Positions 35,501-51,166 of a stretch of DNA of 64,000 nucleotides are shown here, piece by piece. Both the position numbers and the translations under genes were made by a program. This DNA is from Tetrahymena elliotti 4EA. Its lineage: Eukaryota > Ciliophora > Oligohymenophorea > Hymenostomatida > Tetrahymenidae. The number at the start of each line of letters is the position of its first letter. Position 1 is the stretch's first letter. The notes beneath the pieces are model-generated. The model was not told the origin of the DNA, made no database searches, and saw nothing but the letters and a program-made list of their open reading frames with translations. The stretch covers positions 13,343-77,342 of the forward strand of contig JH720300.1 in the NCBI GenBank assembly GCA_000231825.2, in the 5' to 3' direction.

Positions 35501-38500
35501 AGATTTAACTGATTATTAACAACTTAATGCTATTAATTTTTAAAGTAATTATGTAGTAGGGTGTATCTTGTCTTCAATAAACTATTATTGCAAATTTTAG
35601 GATGGCTCTTTTAGTGTTATTACTCAAAATAAATTAAATATTTTAAATACAATTTAAAATAAATTTTTAGGAACTAACTTTAATTTTTAGCTTGATGAAA
35701 AAAATAATTAACTATATTTGTTTACTACATCCATTTATGTTTATGATCTGTAGGGAATTTTCTAGCTTCAACTAACTTAGAACAATGGCATAATTAGTAT
35801 ATTTACCATATGTGGTAATGATATTTCATATGTAACAGCTTCAAGTAATTGGTTTACTCATTTTAAAAAATAATTTTGATTTCTATAATTTAAAAAGAAA
35901 AATGATTTTTCATTAAAATTAATTTATAATTAATTAGGTGTAACAGTTATGTCTAGAGGTACCTTAACAGTTAGGACTGTTATTAGTAGCCCCGGTGGAG
36001 GAAATATTCTTTAGTTGATGTACTTACCTAATCAGAATCACATTTTATTCTTTACTACTCAAATGAGATTTGGATAAATATTTGTTTACAGTTTAACTAC
36101 CCTTCTTTAAGTAACTTCAATCAAAAATACCTATACCTAAAATCCTCTATCATTAACTTGTGCAATGGTTTATGATATTTTTCAAAACTATCTTGTTTAC
36201 ATAGATCTAACTGGAAATATTCTTTTCATGTAATATACTGGAGCATACTCGATGATTAACTTTTTAAAGATGAACCAATTTGATGATGGATTTAGTGCTC
36301 CTTTAGGACTTTCTTTAGATTTTGACAAGAATAGCATACTTGTTTACAGTAGTTCTAGTATTTATCAGATCCCTTATTCATCAATTAACTTACTGTATAG
36401 CAGAGTGATCAATTACCCTAAAAATTAATACTTTGCTTTAAATAGCGAGACCAGCTCAGAATAGTTTTGTGTTGTCGGTACATAAAACATTCTATATAAT
36501 TACAAAAATAATGAATTTTAAAGTTTTAATTACTTTGATGAGGAGGATCAATTAACTTCAGTTAGCTATATTCCAAATTAATAAATTTTAATAGTTGCTT
36601 TCACCTAGCAAATACATATTTATTAACAGTTCAGCTCAGATAACCTATCTTTAAGTAATAAAATAGTAATCACTCAATACAAATTGAAAGAATTGATGAC
36701 TCCAAGTATTTTCTTGACTTTTGATAATTAATTAATTGACTATGATTTTTTTAAAAATACTGAAAATGATAAAATTTAATGGGGTATAGACAAATCTATA
36801 ACAAGCAACCTATGTTTAGAATCTATTTCACTTATTGTTTTGGGATTTAGTTCTGGAGACATTTTACTTTACAATTACTAAGAAAAAAACAAAGTTTGGA
36901 TAAATATAGGATTAGCACCTATTGTCTTTATTGAAGAAGGGCTAAACTCTGTATGGGTTTGTTCAGTTATTGGGCTTGTTTAATAAATTAGTACATCATC
37001 TTTATAGCCAATACAAAATTTTGATTCATCCAAAACTATTCCTTAACAATAAACAGATAAAATTAATGTTTTTAAGGTAGATGTATTAAACAAAAGAATT
37101 TTCATAAGTTTATTAGAATAGTACTTAGTCTATGTATTATCATATACAAACAATAATTTATAAATATAGTAATATTTGAGCTTCCCCCATCAAGAAAAGA
37201 ATAGTATTTATTTTTCTAATAAATTTATCATTTTCTATTCTACTTCTTAATTGAATATTCACAAAAGAACTAGTTTAGAATTTTTAAAGAGTCTAAAAAG
37301 AGAAAATAATTTTGATTAAATCATGTCTATCTATTGGATTCAAGAAACATACTTGATAATATCATTCATAAGAAAAATTGAGCTCTTTTCTTATGATTAC
37401 TCTTCAAACTCTTTTTCATTTTTAGATCAAATAGTTACTTTTTTACCATAAGTGATTAAGGCTGATATTACATCAAGCGGATAATAATTGTAAATTATAG
37501 GATTTTCTAATAACATGGTTTTTGAAAATAGATATACCATTTAATTGATTAGCAGCTAATCTAATTAATGCAGTCTGAGTATTGATGTATAAGATTATAC
37601 AAGCACTTAGAAATAACTTTCTTTAATACCTCTTACTACAGTTCCTTATTACACTTGGTAAAATAGAATCACAGTTACATCTTCCAGTAGCAGTAATTAC
37701 TTTTATATGAATATGTTGTAAGATGATTTAGATTTTATGAGTGCATTTTCAACTTAAAATAGTTTATTAGTTATTCAATCTCCGACAAATAATTTTGCTA
37801 ATTTATAAACTATCAAAATAAATAACTCAACATTTACTTTGTTTTCAAAATAATAATTATTACTAAACAATCTTAAGTTTTAATTGATTGATACTACAAA
37901 TTCTAAATACGGTGTAGGAATATCTTTTAACTCTTACATATAGCAAGTATATTGGTAGAATATAGCTTTTCCTAATTCTATAACTCTATCTTAGTCTTAA
38001 TTTTAATTTAACAACATGAAAAATATTGTTTTCAACTCTATCTACTTAAACTAGTGGAACCTAGCTAACCCTCAAAGAAACTTGTAACAATAATCATCTT
38101 CATAGTCTTAAATTCAAAATTAAAATATAGGCTTTTTCACTTTCTAAAATTGCTCTTCTGTTTATTTATATGGAATCTAAATAAACAATTCTATAATCGA
38201 GTAAAGCTCATTTTCATCAATATTGTTTTTTAATTCTATTAATGAAGTAGTTCTACAAGACTTTTATGTACAAAACTTATAAACAAATATTTAGTTAGCA
38301 GTATTTTAGAATGTTTAGAATATTGTAATAAAGAATTTAACAATAACTAATTCTAAATTCATTTTGTCTAAATAAGGAAACTCAAACCTAAGCTAATATA
38401 TACTTTAAGTTGTTGGTTGCCAAAATACAACTATAAAAGATTCTTTATTTAGCTCTAATTCTGATATGCTGTTTTTAATTACTTAAAACTATTATAAAAG

Positions 38501-41500
38501 TTATTCATAAATAATTTATTTAGAAAGTGATTTGCTTAACCTTATGAATTTTAAATTAGAAAAGAATAATAACTTTTCTTAAAATGCAAGCTTAGCTATA
38601 ATTCAAATAAGTTCCTCTTTTAATAATTTTGATTAATTAAATATAACTAAAAATTAGTATAATATTTAATTGTAATCTACTTTTTAAGTAAAAATAACTA
38701 ATTCTTACTTCAGAGAGAATATTGGAATAAATGGTGGAGCTTTATCCATAATTCACAACCTAAATTCAATAGTTATAGGAAATAGCTAATTTTTATCAAA
38801 TAAAGCTACTGGGAGTGGGGGAGCAATTTATCTAAATTTACTTACTGGCTCAGTAAAAATAGATGAAACAAATATAATACTTTAAAATTCTGCAAAAATT
38901 GGTGGAGGAGTTAGGTTATATAGTCAATTAAACTCAATTCAAACATTTATTAATTAATCTATCATACTAGATAACTAAGCAGAAATTTATGGAAATAACT
39001 TTGCAACTTTCCTTTAATCAGTTTAGATTTCTTGCTAAAATTATAATTGTTAATTTGATAGTGTTAAGAATAAACTTACTATTGAAAGGTTTAATAGTGG
39101 AGACACAGCTTAAATTTTTGTTAAATTTTTAGATTAAGATGGAACATAGATGAGATTTAACCCATTATTAGTAGATTCTAACAGTTATCCCAGCGAAATC
39201 ATAGAAGAAATAAAGAGTTACTAATTATAAGTAACAGTATCTTAAAATAGCTTTTAAAAAGTTTATATCAACGGTGAAAATTTCATAAGTTACAACAGAT
39301 TTTCAAAAGATAGCTCTGCTTTTGAATTAAATAATTTCTAAATTCTATCTATACCATAAACGTCTTAATAAATCAACATTAATTTCTAAATTCTTCCAAC
39401 AAAAATTCATTAAGATAGTAATTCTATTTAGAATTATATTGAAGCTGATATAGAATTTAGAGAATGCTAAGTTGGAGAAGTAATGAAACCATTCTCAAAA
39501 ACTATATTTTCTTGCTAATTATGCCTGTAAGGAACTTACTCTTTAGCATCAACTTCCTAAATAATGGAAAGCAATGAAGGTTAAATTTAATGTAAAAAAT
39601 GTCCAGATTCTGCTACTAACTGTATTGGAAATTAGATTTAGCTAAAAAATAACTTTTGGAGATTGAATGAAACTACAGATGAAATCCTTTATTGTTTAAA
39701 TAACCCTGCTTCTTGCAAATAGTAAGACATTAATAGTAGAAATGGATGTGTAAAGGGGTACATAGGACCTTTGTGTGAAACATGTGATTTATTAGGTGAT
39801 GTTTGGGATGGTTAAAGATATACTCAATCTATATCATCTAGTTTCAAATGTTCAGTATGTAGTGCCTTATACTATCAAATAATTTTCATTATCCTTTCAA
39901 TAATATTTTTATCTCTCTACTTTTTAGTTAGTTTGGAAATTTTTATGAAAAACTTTTATCGCTCTTAGCTTTGCCACTATTTATGGTATTTATAAATTAT
40001 ACCTATTTCTCAAAGCTAAGTAAAAGATAAATCTTCTTTGTACATTAAAATTTTAACTAATTATATCTAAAACTCTTCAGTTTTAATTTAGTTTTCCTAT
40101 TACTTCATTCCAACCTTGATTACTGCAGTTCCAAACTCATTAGGATAGCCAACTGATAAGCTAGTCATTGATATGCAATGCTTACTCGACGCTGATTACT
40201 TAAAAAAAAATGGAACTCTACAAACAATTTCTTTTTTCTAATCAATTTTTCCAATATTTTTTGTTGTTATTTTAACTCTTGTTTTGTTGATTGCCTTTTT
40301 ATTTTAAAGAAAAAAATTTTAGAAAGCAAAATTTTTCACTCTGGCCAACATATTGTTTGTTTTCTTTTAGCCTGATTAGGTAAATTAGCAATTTTATTTA
40401 TTGTTTATAATTTTTTAAAAATCATTTTTAGGTAACATTTTTGACTAAATTGTTAAGTTGCAGATAAATAGGATCAGCAAGATACTCTAGTTAAAATCTT
40501 ATGCTACTTTGTGATGATTCCAATTACAAATAATTTTAAAAGAGATTTGCTGCTCCTCTTTTGGTATTTTGGGTGGGAGTACCTCTAATAGCTATAATAG
40601 CTTTATATAAAAGAAGGAATAGTTTAAATACATGCTACACCTAATATAGATATGGGTATTTTACAACAGGATTCAAATTAAAATTCTACTATTGGGAATT
40701 TGTAAGGATGTATTTGAAAATTGGGGTTGTTTTACTATACACAATTTATAACACTAATCAATATATCACATATTTGCTAATTATTATGATATTTTTTGGA
40801 TACATTAAATTAGTTATAAGATTAAAACCTTTTTAAAATATTAGTGTATCTACTATGGAAGTAGCATCTTACACTGTATTAATTATAAATGTGACTTTTT
40901 CTATATTCTAATTAGAATATAGCTCTATTTTGTTTCAAATACTCTAAGCCTTTGTTCATTTCTGTTTACTTATGCATATAATTATTATAATAATCATAAT
41001 AAAAATAAGTGATCAGTAAAATTACTTTGCAAAATTTGTTAGATGCATTTTAAGAGCTATTTTAACTAAAAGATATTATGCAAAGCTAACATAAAATAAT
41101 ATAATTAGATTCTAAACCTATTTATTATGGAAAAAAATAAAAAAAAATATTAAAATGATTATATTATAGAAGGCATACGAAAAAGTAGAAATATCAGCTG
41201 CTATAAACTAAGATGCAAGTAATAACTTAAACAAAGATAACATAAGTAACAATTTTAATTTTTTATAAAATTTTTTTGAATTATTAGTTAATATATTTAA
41301 AAAAAATCAAATTAGTTAAGAATGCAAGTTTTTGTCTACAAAGATCATTAAGATTATCTTCCAACATGACAAATGTATAAAATGAAATGAGTCTTAGCTT
41401 GTCTTGTACTAATTAGAAGCTCAAACCTGCAGATCTAGATAAATCAAAAGTTAAAAGTAATTTTATGTAAAGAATATAATAGAATTTTTCAAAATACAAG

Positions 41501-41683
41501 TAAGATGATTAGCCCTAATAAATCTGTAACAGTGATAGTATAACTGATTTAGAAGATTTAAATGACTATTAAGAAAAGAAAGAAAAAGATTAAAGTGAAC
41601 TTTAATTCTCTCAATTCTAAACTCTGTCTATGAAAAATGCAAACTAGTCATTATTTAAATCAAATAAATAAGAACATTAATGA
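32577..41683 (+). CDS. Giant multidomain surface membrane protein, paralog 1 (2963 aa)
   Basis: Exons 32577-35844, 35938-40379, 40432-41245 and 41316-41683 on the ciliate code. The order is as follows. An N-terminal hydrophobic signal. A Cys-rich, furin-like start ('CQKC...CTQCNLNYTL'). A beta-propeller/WD-like region over residues ~150-1500, with 'LATCSKEGRLVVWDT' near 505. Parallel beta-helix-like repeats around 2000-2130 ('NGGAL', 'GSGGAIYL', 'IGGGVRLYS'). A second Cys-rich module ('CQLCLQGTYSL', 'CKKCPDSATNC') from ~2287.  A 'GYIGPLCETCD' motif follows. About eight membrane spans run from ~2400 to ~2790, and the tail is cytosolic and charged. The type is a ciliate-expanded surface protein with a huge ectodomain, plausibly for adhesion or sensing, by inference. 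The four exons join in frame with no TGA. It is one of three tandem paralogs. The ligand is unknown. Confidence 0.85.
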
Positions 41684-42093
41684 TTTGCTAGAAGAGTTAA
41701 TGAAATAATTTTTTGTTATTTGTTTTCCCTTCAATATTTACTAATCTTATTTATTCATAAATTACTTTCTTTACAATACATATTTATTTATTTAAACATT
41801 TTTTTACTTAAAATAATTCAACAAACATCAAACTTACTTAAATATTAACACTATTAATTCCAAAAAAGTTCATAAAATAAGAGCTATTTAAAATGATTTC
41901 TTCAATTTGAATACACTCAAAATTATTTTATTTATGTTTTTAATTTAAAAGGATTTATCGCATTAAATTAAAAAAGTTTATTAATTTCTTGAAAACCAAA
42001 CTAATTTATAGCTATCTTTAATAATTAATATTTAAGCTATAACGAAGAGATAACTTATACATAATGCTAATAATAAAAGACATAGCATTAAAA
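41684..42093. other. Spacer between paralogs 1 and 2
   Basis: 410 bp of AT-rich DNA holding the 3' end of one gene and the promoter of the next. No gene is seen. Confidence 0.6.
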
Positions 42094-45000
42094 ATGTTTA
42101 AAAAATTGACATTAACAATTTTATTTTTAAATTTAACTCTAATATTAACTCAGATAGAAAACAAATTGTGTACAGATAACTGCTAAATTTGTTAAGGTTC
42201 AAAATGCATTGAATGTAACTAAAACTTTACTTTAAATGTTAGCCTAAACATTTGCGTTTACAAAAATTGTTAGAAAGAAACTGCTCTTGAGGAAATAAAA
42301 GACGAAACAGGAATGAAATAATAAAAATGTGTAGTAATCTGTAATGAAAAGTTTTATATGAATAAATTGACAAATACATGTATGCCTCTAAATTAATGTT
42401 CATCTTCTTACTATTCTTCTTTAAGTGGATCTGAAAATTCCGAAAGTATAATTGACTTAAAAATGTTAAATGAAAATAATTTTTTAGCATTTTACTCTAA
42501 ATTTGCATAAATGTTAAGATCTGATAGTGGATAGATAGAACTCACACTTGCATATGGGGCATAAGCTATTAAATGTCAATATTTTCATGGAGATTATTAC
42601 ATATTTAGAACAGATAACTCAATTTTATAATGGAAAATAGAAAACGATTAGAAATTATTAATCTCTTAAATTTAATTTGGATTTAGTTTAATAGATAGTT
42701 AAATTATCACTATTAATTAAATTATTGGGGCTTATTTAACATTTGATACTTTAAACTCTATAATTTATGTTAACAAATTATTTGAAATAGAAAACAATTT
42801 GATAATTAAAGACTAGAGTCCTTTGAAAATTAGTTATTAAAAAAGCAATTATTTTCTTCTCGATGATAAAATTTTTGTTTCATCTTAGAATGGCATAATA
42901 GGATATTAAATAATATCAGATTAGAATCTTACACTTGACTATTAAATATTAATTTAAATCAATACATTCATTAACTTTAATAGTATTATAAATGTAGTTT
43001 TTCATCCTTTATTGAACTCTCATTTCATTATTACATAAAATGCTTCAATCTTATATTAATGCTAAAAAGATAATTGTAGTACCAAACCTCTACAGTGCTA
43101 ACCATAAAAATTGATAATATCTTAATTTAGTAATTAGTAATTTTAATTGATAATTTAATGCTTGAATGCTTTATTTATATTAAATGATCAGTTATCAACT
43201 ATTTAGTAGATTTCTGTTGATAATTAAATCTTAGATTTTACAGTTTCATATATTAGCAAAAATAATGTTTAAGAAATCTATTTATTAGATAATAAATAGT
43301 AACTGATTACATATAAGGAAGATGTTCTTTAAGATAAGAATCCTTTTGTCAAAACTGATTCAGTAAAAGTGTATTCTTAATCACTAACAAGTTTGATCAC
43401 TTTCAATTAAAAAAATGGATTAATAAGTTATCTAGCAATCATAGGTAATGGATTATAAATCATAAATAAAAAGAATATCTAATAAAATTAAATAATCTCA
43501 TCTAAATTTTAATCTAACTATATAACTAACTTAGGAGCTATTTCTGATATTCTAATATTTGATGATTTGAATACATTAGCTACTTGCTCAAAAGATGGGA
43601 ACTTAATTGTATGGGATACTACTTAAATATACAATATAAAATATAGATATATGTATTAAAATAGCAAAGATAGCTGCTTAAGACTTAATAGGATTAATAG
43701 TTATTTTTTTATTGCTTTATTCTAAAATAGTATTATGTTTTTAGATATTAGGAGTTAGACACCAATAAAAATTATATAAAAAGCTAACCCAAATCCAAAA
43801 GTTGAATTTGTTGCAACTAATAATATCTATGGTATATTAATTTATGATGGAACATTTAACTGCTTTTCATCTGATGGTAGCCTGTTAATGCAGTCAAACA
43901 ATTCAAAGTTTACTTAAAATATCAAATATATTTATTTAAGTATCAATAATTAATTATTTATTTAATATCAGTCACAAATGAGTGTCTACTTACTAGACCC
44001 TACATAAGATACATAATCAAATCAGATTAATCTTTATTCTAATTATTATTCTTCACCAAACGTAAGTATATAGCTAGTAAAAATTAAGCCTTACCCATTA
44101 TCACTTTAGACTTAAGCTGGATATTCTTTTGAGGTAGTAATGTTTGATACAATCTCTTCTTTTTACATATTTGATGAAAGTTTTAATATTCTATAACAAG
44201 TTAAAACAGTACCTTTAGTATATGCGACTGATATTAATTTCTTACTTTCTAGTCCTTTAGATCCAAACTTTTTTATAATGGGATTCACTACTCAAAAAAC
44301 AGCTGCTTTTAAATTCTAAATTTATAATATTTAAAAAGGAGTTAGTACTTATAGATTATTTGCATATGTTATTTAAGGGACATACTTAATGGAGCCCAGA
44401 AAAGTAACATTTAAGCCTGGAGAATATAGTATAGAAATAGTTGCTCCTCTAAGCTATTATACAGGAAATAATATTTTTAGATATGATTAAGCTGGTACTT
44501 AATTTAATCAAATTCAATTTAGTAAGCAGATATAAAATGAAATTTAAACAATTTATAAAACATTTCCAGATTTATCTTATAATTTCTTTGGAGCTTAATC
44601 TGGATTTTTAGGAATATCTCCTTTGAATACAAATTATGTTAAAGAAGTTATTACTGTTAATACTAATGATATTATTGATGTATAGCAATGTTATAGCCTA
44701 GGAGTTTTTTTTATTATTTCTAAAAAAATTTAAATTATGAATATTCACACAAATAAATTAATTGAGGAAATATTATTCAATGAATAGACTGAATAAGTAC
44801 AAGGTTTTTAGATATTTATAGACCTTTAATTTGTAATTGCCTATAAGTCTACTCAGTTAATTTTGAAAAACCTTTCTAAAGGAAGCACTTTAACTTACAC
44901 TAATATAAGTAATTTATCTTTTTATAATTTACAAAAAGAAAAATAGTTAATTACTCTATTTGGGTCAAAGATAGTTAAGTTAGAGTATAACCTAAGCGAA

Positions 45001-48000
45001 AACCAATAAATTAAAACTATAAATCTTAATAATAATATTTATGTCTAGAAGTGTACAGTATCACTAGAAAACTACTATTGTAAATTAAACAATAGTTCAG
45101 TATAAATTATCTCCATCGAAAAATTAGACATTTTGGGTTCTATTCAAAATAATTTTCTTGATAAAAATTATAAGATAGCTATCGATGAAGAATATAATTA
45201 ATTATTTCTATTTTATTAATCTATCTATGTATATGATCTCAATGGACTATTTTAGACAGTATTGAAAGGCAACGATGACATCATTAGCATATTTCATATA
45301 ACCACTAATGATATTGCATACATTATCAACTCAAGTAATTTTTTATTTTTTTAAATTAAGAAATTTTATATTTTATCAAACTCTTTAATCAATATTTTTT
45401 TAATTATTAAATAGATCTAACAATCCTATCAAGGGGTAATTTACATATTAGAACTATCATAAGTAGTCCTACAGGTGATAAAATTCAGTAATTGATGTAC
45501 TTATCTTAATATAATCATATTCTTTTCTTTACAAATATAATATACATATATGATTTAAGCACTCTTTTAAAAGTAACCCAAATTTTCAGTTTACAAACCT
45601 AAAATTCAATACCTTAACCATTAGCTATGGATTATGATTTATATCAAAATTACCATTTATACATAGATCTTAAAGGAAATTTTGTTATCACTTCATACTA
45701 GGGTTCATATCCAATAGTTCACTATTTTTAGATCACTTAATTTGATAAAGGATCAAACCCTCCAAGAGGATTTTCTATAGATTATGATATGAATAATATT
45801 CTAGTTTATAGCAGTTCTATTGTATATCAAATTCCTTATTCCTCTATGAGTTTATGGTACAACAGAGTAATCAATTATCCAAAAAACCAGTATTTTATAG
45901 TAAGTAATTCAGCAAAAAATGAGCAAAGATACTTTATTTTAGGTACTTAGAATATTCTTTATTCTTATTATAATTATTAATTTCAAAGCTTTAACTTCTT
46001 TGATGAAGAAGATAATGTAGCATAAGTATATTACATAGAAGATTAGTAACTCTTAGTAATTGCTTTTACTTAACAAATTAAAATATATTAACCATTTTCT
46101 TCAAACAACTTAACTCTTTAAAAAAAATAAATTATCAAAGGATATAGATTAAAAGAATTTTTAAATGAAAATGTCTTTATCACCTTTGATAATCAAATAA
46201 TCGACTACGATTTTTAGAAAAACATTGAAAATTATAAAATAAGTTGGGAAAAAGATATTTACATCACTAGTTAGTTATGCTTAAGCTCTAATTTAATAAT
46301 AGCAGTAGGATTTAATTCTGGAGATCTTTTATTCTATAATTAATAATTAAAAAAATAATTTACTTTTCACATAGATTTAACTCCTGTTATATTTATTATT
46401 GAAGGAATAAATAGTGTATGGGTATGTTCTATAGCTGGGATTATGAAATAAATAAATATTTCTGTTCTATAAGTTTAATTAAATTATAATTTGGCTGATA
46501 TAATAGCTCTCTAACCTAAAGATAAAGTAAGTGTTTTTTCTGTTGATGAATAAAATTAACAAATATTTTTTAGCCTTTTAGAATAGTAAATAGCCTATAT
46601 TTTATCATATTAGAATTATAATTTGCAAATTTACAAATACTTAAGTTTCCCTCATCATGAAAAAAAGAATATTCATTTATCTAATAATTACTTGATAATG
46701 TTCTCTACTTCTTAATTGAATATTCACAAAAGAGGAAATTTATAATTTTTAAAAAGTTTAAAAAGAGAAAATAACTCAGACCAAATAATGAAAATCTACA
46801 TGATTAAAGAGACATATTTAATAATAACATTTTTAAGGAAATTGGAAGTATTTTCATTTGATGAAAATTAAAACAAATTTGAATTTGTAGATCAAATAAT
46901 AACTATCATGCCATAGATTATCAAAATTGAAATAATTTCTTATGGATAGCAGTTATAAGTAATAGCTTATTCTAATAATACAATTTTTGAAAATAGATAC
47001 ACTATTCAATTAATAACTAGCTAAGCTATACAATGCGGTCTTAGCATAGATGTTTTAGATTACAAAAGCACATATTAATAGCTTTCTTTAATACCTCAAA
47101 CAACTATTCCTTACTTGACATGGTAAAAAAGAATTTCTGTATCATCTTCAATAAATAATAAATATGTTTATATGAATATGCTTACTGATAATTTAGACAA
47201 TATTAATACATCATAAAGTTTGAACAGTGTTCTAATTTTTTAATCTCCAAAAACTAAGACAGACAAGTAAAATGTTTAAATAATCAAACTAAATTAAGAA
47301 ACATTTACTAATTTCAATAAAAATTAAATTTTACTTAATAATCTTTAATTTTAATATTCAACTAAATCTTAATAATCTATTTAGATAACTTTTAATCCAT
47401 AAGTATAATAAGTATATTTTTAGAATATTATAATCCCTTCATAAGAACTTCTTTAATAATCATAATTTATATTTAATAACATTGATAGTGTTCTGTTTAA
47501 CTCAATCAGTCTTAACTCATGGAATTTATCTAAAGATATAACAAATATTTAATAGTAATAAACTGGTTTTTTTAGTTTCTAAAATTGTAGTAGTGTATAC
47601 TTATATAGAATTTAAATAAATGACTCCCTCATCACATCGAATTACTTTTAATCATTATTCTATTTTAACTCAATTCAAGAAGTAGTTTTATAAGATTTTG
47701 AAATATACAATTTATAAACCAATATATAGCTTGCAATATTTTAAAATGTCTAAAAGATAACAATTAAGAACTTATCAATAAGAGATTCTTAATTCATTTA
47801 ATTGAAATAAACCGACTCTAACGTCAATTAGTATATTCTTTAAATTATCGGCTGCTAAAATGCTAAAGTTTCAAATACTGTATTTAGTTCAAATAAAAAT
47901 GTGCTGTTTCTCTTAACTTAAAGTTATTTCAATAGTAACCAATAACTAGTTTATTTACAAAATGATTAGCTTAATTTATACAATTTAACTTTAGAAAATA

Positions 48001-51000
48001 ACTTAAATACTAATGACAATAAAAATTATCCTATTATGAGTATAAGTTCTTCAATCATCAATATTGATACTTTAAATTTAAAATAAAATTAATACAACAT
48101 ACTGTTTTATTAAACCATCCGAATAAACATTTAAAACTCAATATTTTAGAAAAATAATGGATTAAATGGAGGAGCAGTATCTATAAAAAACAATCAGGAA
48201 TCAATAATAATTGAAAATAGTAAATTTTTATAGAACTATGCATTAGGGAGTGGAGGAGCAATCTATCTAAATTAAGTTTCAGGTTCTGTAAAAATAAATG
48301 AATCAAATCTCATATCGAATAATATGTCTAAAATTGGTGGAGGGGTTAGATTATTCAATGATTAAAATAAAATTATATTATCTATTGACAAAGCAATAAT
48401 CAAAGATAATTTTGCTGAAATTTATGGAAATAATTTTGCAACATTCTTAGAATCAATTTAAGTTAAATGCTTAAATATAGATTGTATATTTGATAATAAA
48501 AGTAATGAGTTAACAATTGAAAAATTTTGTAGTGGAGATACTGCTTAATTAGAAATAAGCTTTTTAGATGAAGAAGGGAGTTCTATAAATTTTGATCCTT
48601 AAAAAATAGATGAAAATGCCTACACAAACGAAATAATTAATGAAATAAAGAGCTATTACTTACAAGTTACAAATCTAGAAGATTAAAATACTTAAAGCAT
48701 AAGCATTAGTGGTGAAAATTTTATTAATTATAATAGGTTTTCTCAAAATAAATCTTGTTTTGAGTTAAAAAATTTCCAAATTTTATCTATTCCTCAAACA
48801 TTTCAAAAGTTTTTCTTAAATTACCAAATACTCCCTAATGATGTATAGCTAGTAAATAATAATTAAAATAAGATAAAAGCAATTATATAATTCAGACAAT
48901 GCTTAATAGGGGAAGTGATTTAAAATTTTTAAAATAATATGTTTTCATGTGAAGAATGCTAAGAAGGAACTTATTCTTTAGTAGATTATTCATAAATTAT
49001 AGATTATGAATAAAATTAGTATGAATGCAAAAAATGTCCATCTTCAGCAATAAATTGCTAAGGAAAAAATATTTTCCTAAAAAATAGTTATTGGAGAATG
49101 AATGTTACTTCTGATGAAATAATTTATTGTGTTAATAATCCTAAATCTTGCTAATCTGAAGATATTTAAAGTAGGAACGGATGTTCTTAAGGATATATAG
49201 GGCCTTTGTGTGAAACTTGTGATTTATTAGGTGATGTTTGGGATGGTTAAAAATATACTTAAAAGTTATAAAATTCTTATGAATGCTCTGTTTGTAGCTT
49301 TTATTATTATCAAATTACTTTTACAGTTATTTCAGTCATTGTTTTTTCTCTTTATTTTCTCTTAAGCTTAAAAATTTTCATGAATAATTTTTATCACAGC
49401 TAAATATGCCATTATTTGAGAATTATGCAGATAATACCTATTTCTTCTAGCTAAATCAAAGATAAATCATCATTGTACATAAAAATATTAATAAATTACA
49501 TTCAAAATTCTTCAGTTTTGAATTAATTCTCTGAACTTCAAATTTTAGGTTATGTATCAATTATTCCTAATTCTTTTGGGTAACCTTCTGATAAAATAAT
49601 AGTGAGTTTATAATGTTTAATGCCAACAGATATGTATAAGAAATATGGAATTTTACAAATGGTATCTTATTTTAGGTCTTTGATACCATTGTTTTTCATA
49701 TGCTTGCTGACTCTTATTATGTTGATCAAGTTTTTATTTTAGAGAAGAAGATTTTAAAAAGCATAGATGTATACCCTTTTTAATTTACTATTTGTTTTTT
49801 TTCAACCAGATTAGGTAAATTTAAGTTTTTTATCTTTTATCTTTTATTATTTAATATTTAAAATTTATTATATTTTAGGTTAATTTTCTAGCAAAGCTGT
49901 TAAGTTGTAGAAAAATTGGAACGATGAGATATGTTAGCTAAAATTTAATGCTTTTGTGTGATGAATCAAGCTTTTATCAATTTTAAATCTTTTTTGTAAT
50001 CCCACTTTTAATATTTTGGTCTGGGGTACCCATATTAATCATTATAGCACTATATAAAAGAAGAAATAAATTAAACGCATGTATTACCTAATATAGGTAT
50101 GGATATTTTACTACAGGTTTTACAGAAAAGTTTTATTACTGGGAATTCGTTCGCATTTATTTGAAGATTTTTATAGTAATACTTTATACAGTCTATAATT
50201 AAAATTTATACATTACCTACACTCTAGTTATTCTAATTTTCATAAGCTATTCAAAGCTTGTATAGTTGCTCAAACCCTTTTCAAGCATTTACTTATCAAA
50301 AATGGAAATCTACTCTTATATTGTCTTAATATTAAATGCTACTTTTTAAATTTTTAAATTAGAATACAGTTCATTATTTTTAGAAATAGTTTCTGCTATC
50401 CTTCATCTTTAATTAATTCTCTACCTCGTTTTAACAATACTAATAATAAAAATAAATGATAGACATGGTTTTTTTGGAAAAACTGTTAGATTTATATTAA
50501 AATTAATTTTACCAAGAAAAATTTATATTAAGTTGATTTAAAATAGGAAAATAACATTTAATACCTTTTTATTATGGATAAAATTAAGAAAATAGTTAAA
50601 GCAAATAATAATAAGATAGGCTCAGTAAAATATAGATAAATTATTAATTTCTAAATAATTTCAAGTGTAAAAAGATTCACATGGTATAATTTATTTATTT
50701 GTAATATTATTAAATTCTAAAGGTTTTTATTAAAAAAATAGTTGTGCACAATTTTGATAAACCAGACTTATTAACTTTAAGATCATAAAACAATTTTTAA
50801 GCTCTAAACTAAAATTCTATGAATTAAATTCTAAGTTCAGTAAAAATTAAAGGAAAAAAAATTAAAAAAAAAATCCATTTTTAAAATGTTTTTTAAAGTT
50901 CTAATACCTTGAATTAATTAAATAGTCAGCTTCCCCTTAAAGATGAAATATAAAGCTAGATAGACTTAGAAGATTCAAATTAATTCTCAGAATGCAATAA

Positions 51001-51166
51001 TTTTGATAAACAAACTCCTTATCTTTTTTAATTTTAAAAAATAATAATGAAAAATGATTTGTAAAACATACAAAAAATAAAAGAAAATCAAAAAATAATA
51101 AACAATAATCAAATCAAAGTCAATAATGAACATATTAAAATCTAAAAACAAAATGAGTTTATTTGA
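42094..51166 (+). CDS. Giant multidomain surface membrane protein, paralog 2 (2956 aa)
   Basis: Exons 42094-45334, 45415-49814, 49879-50683 and 50742-51166. The architecture matches paralog 1 throughout: signal peptide (MFKKLTLTILFLNLTLILTQ), Cys-rich start ('CQICQGSKCIECN'), propeller-like region with 'ATCSKDGNLIVWDT', beta-helix repeats ('GSGGAIYL', 'IGGGVRLF'), the 'CEECQEGTYSL...CKKCPSSAINC' module, 'GYIGPLCETCDLLGDVWDG' and the multipass domain. Introns 1 and 2 are at the same codons and phases as in paralog 1, and intron 3 is in a similar place. An in-frame ATG 30 bases upstream (42064) is possible, but the chosen start gives a cleaner signal peptide. The cytosolic tails of the two paralogs are the least alike. 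Function inferred only from architecture. Confidence 0.85.

Noticed and set aside
32577..35937. Stop at 35880 ending paralog 1 early
   Set aside because: The TGA lies in a 93-bp GT...AG intron whose position and phase are shared with paralog 2.
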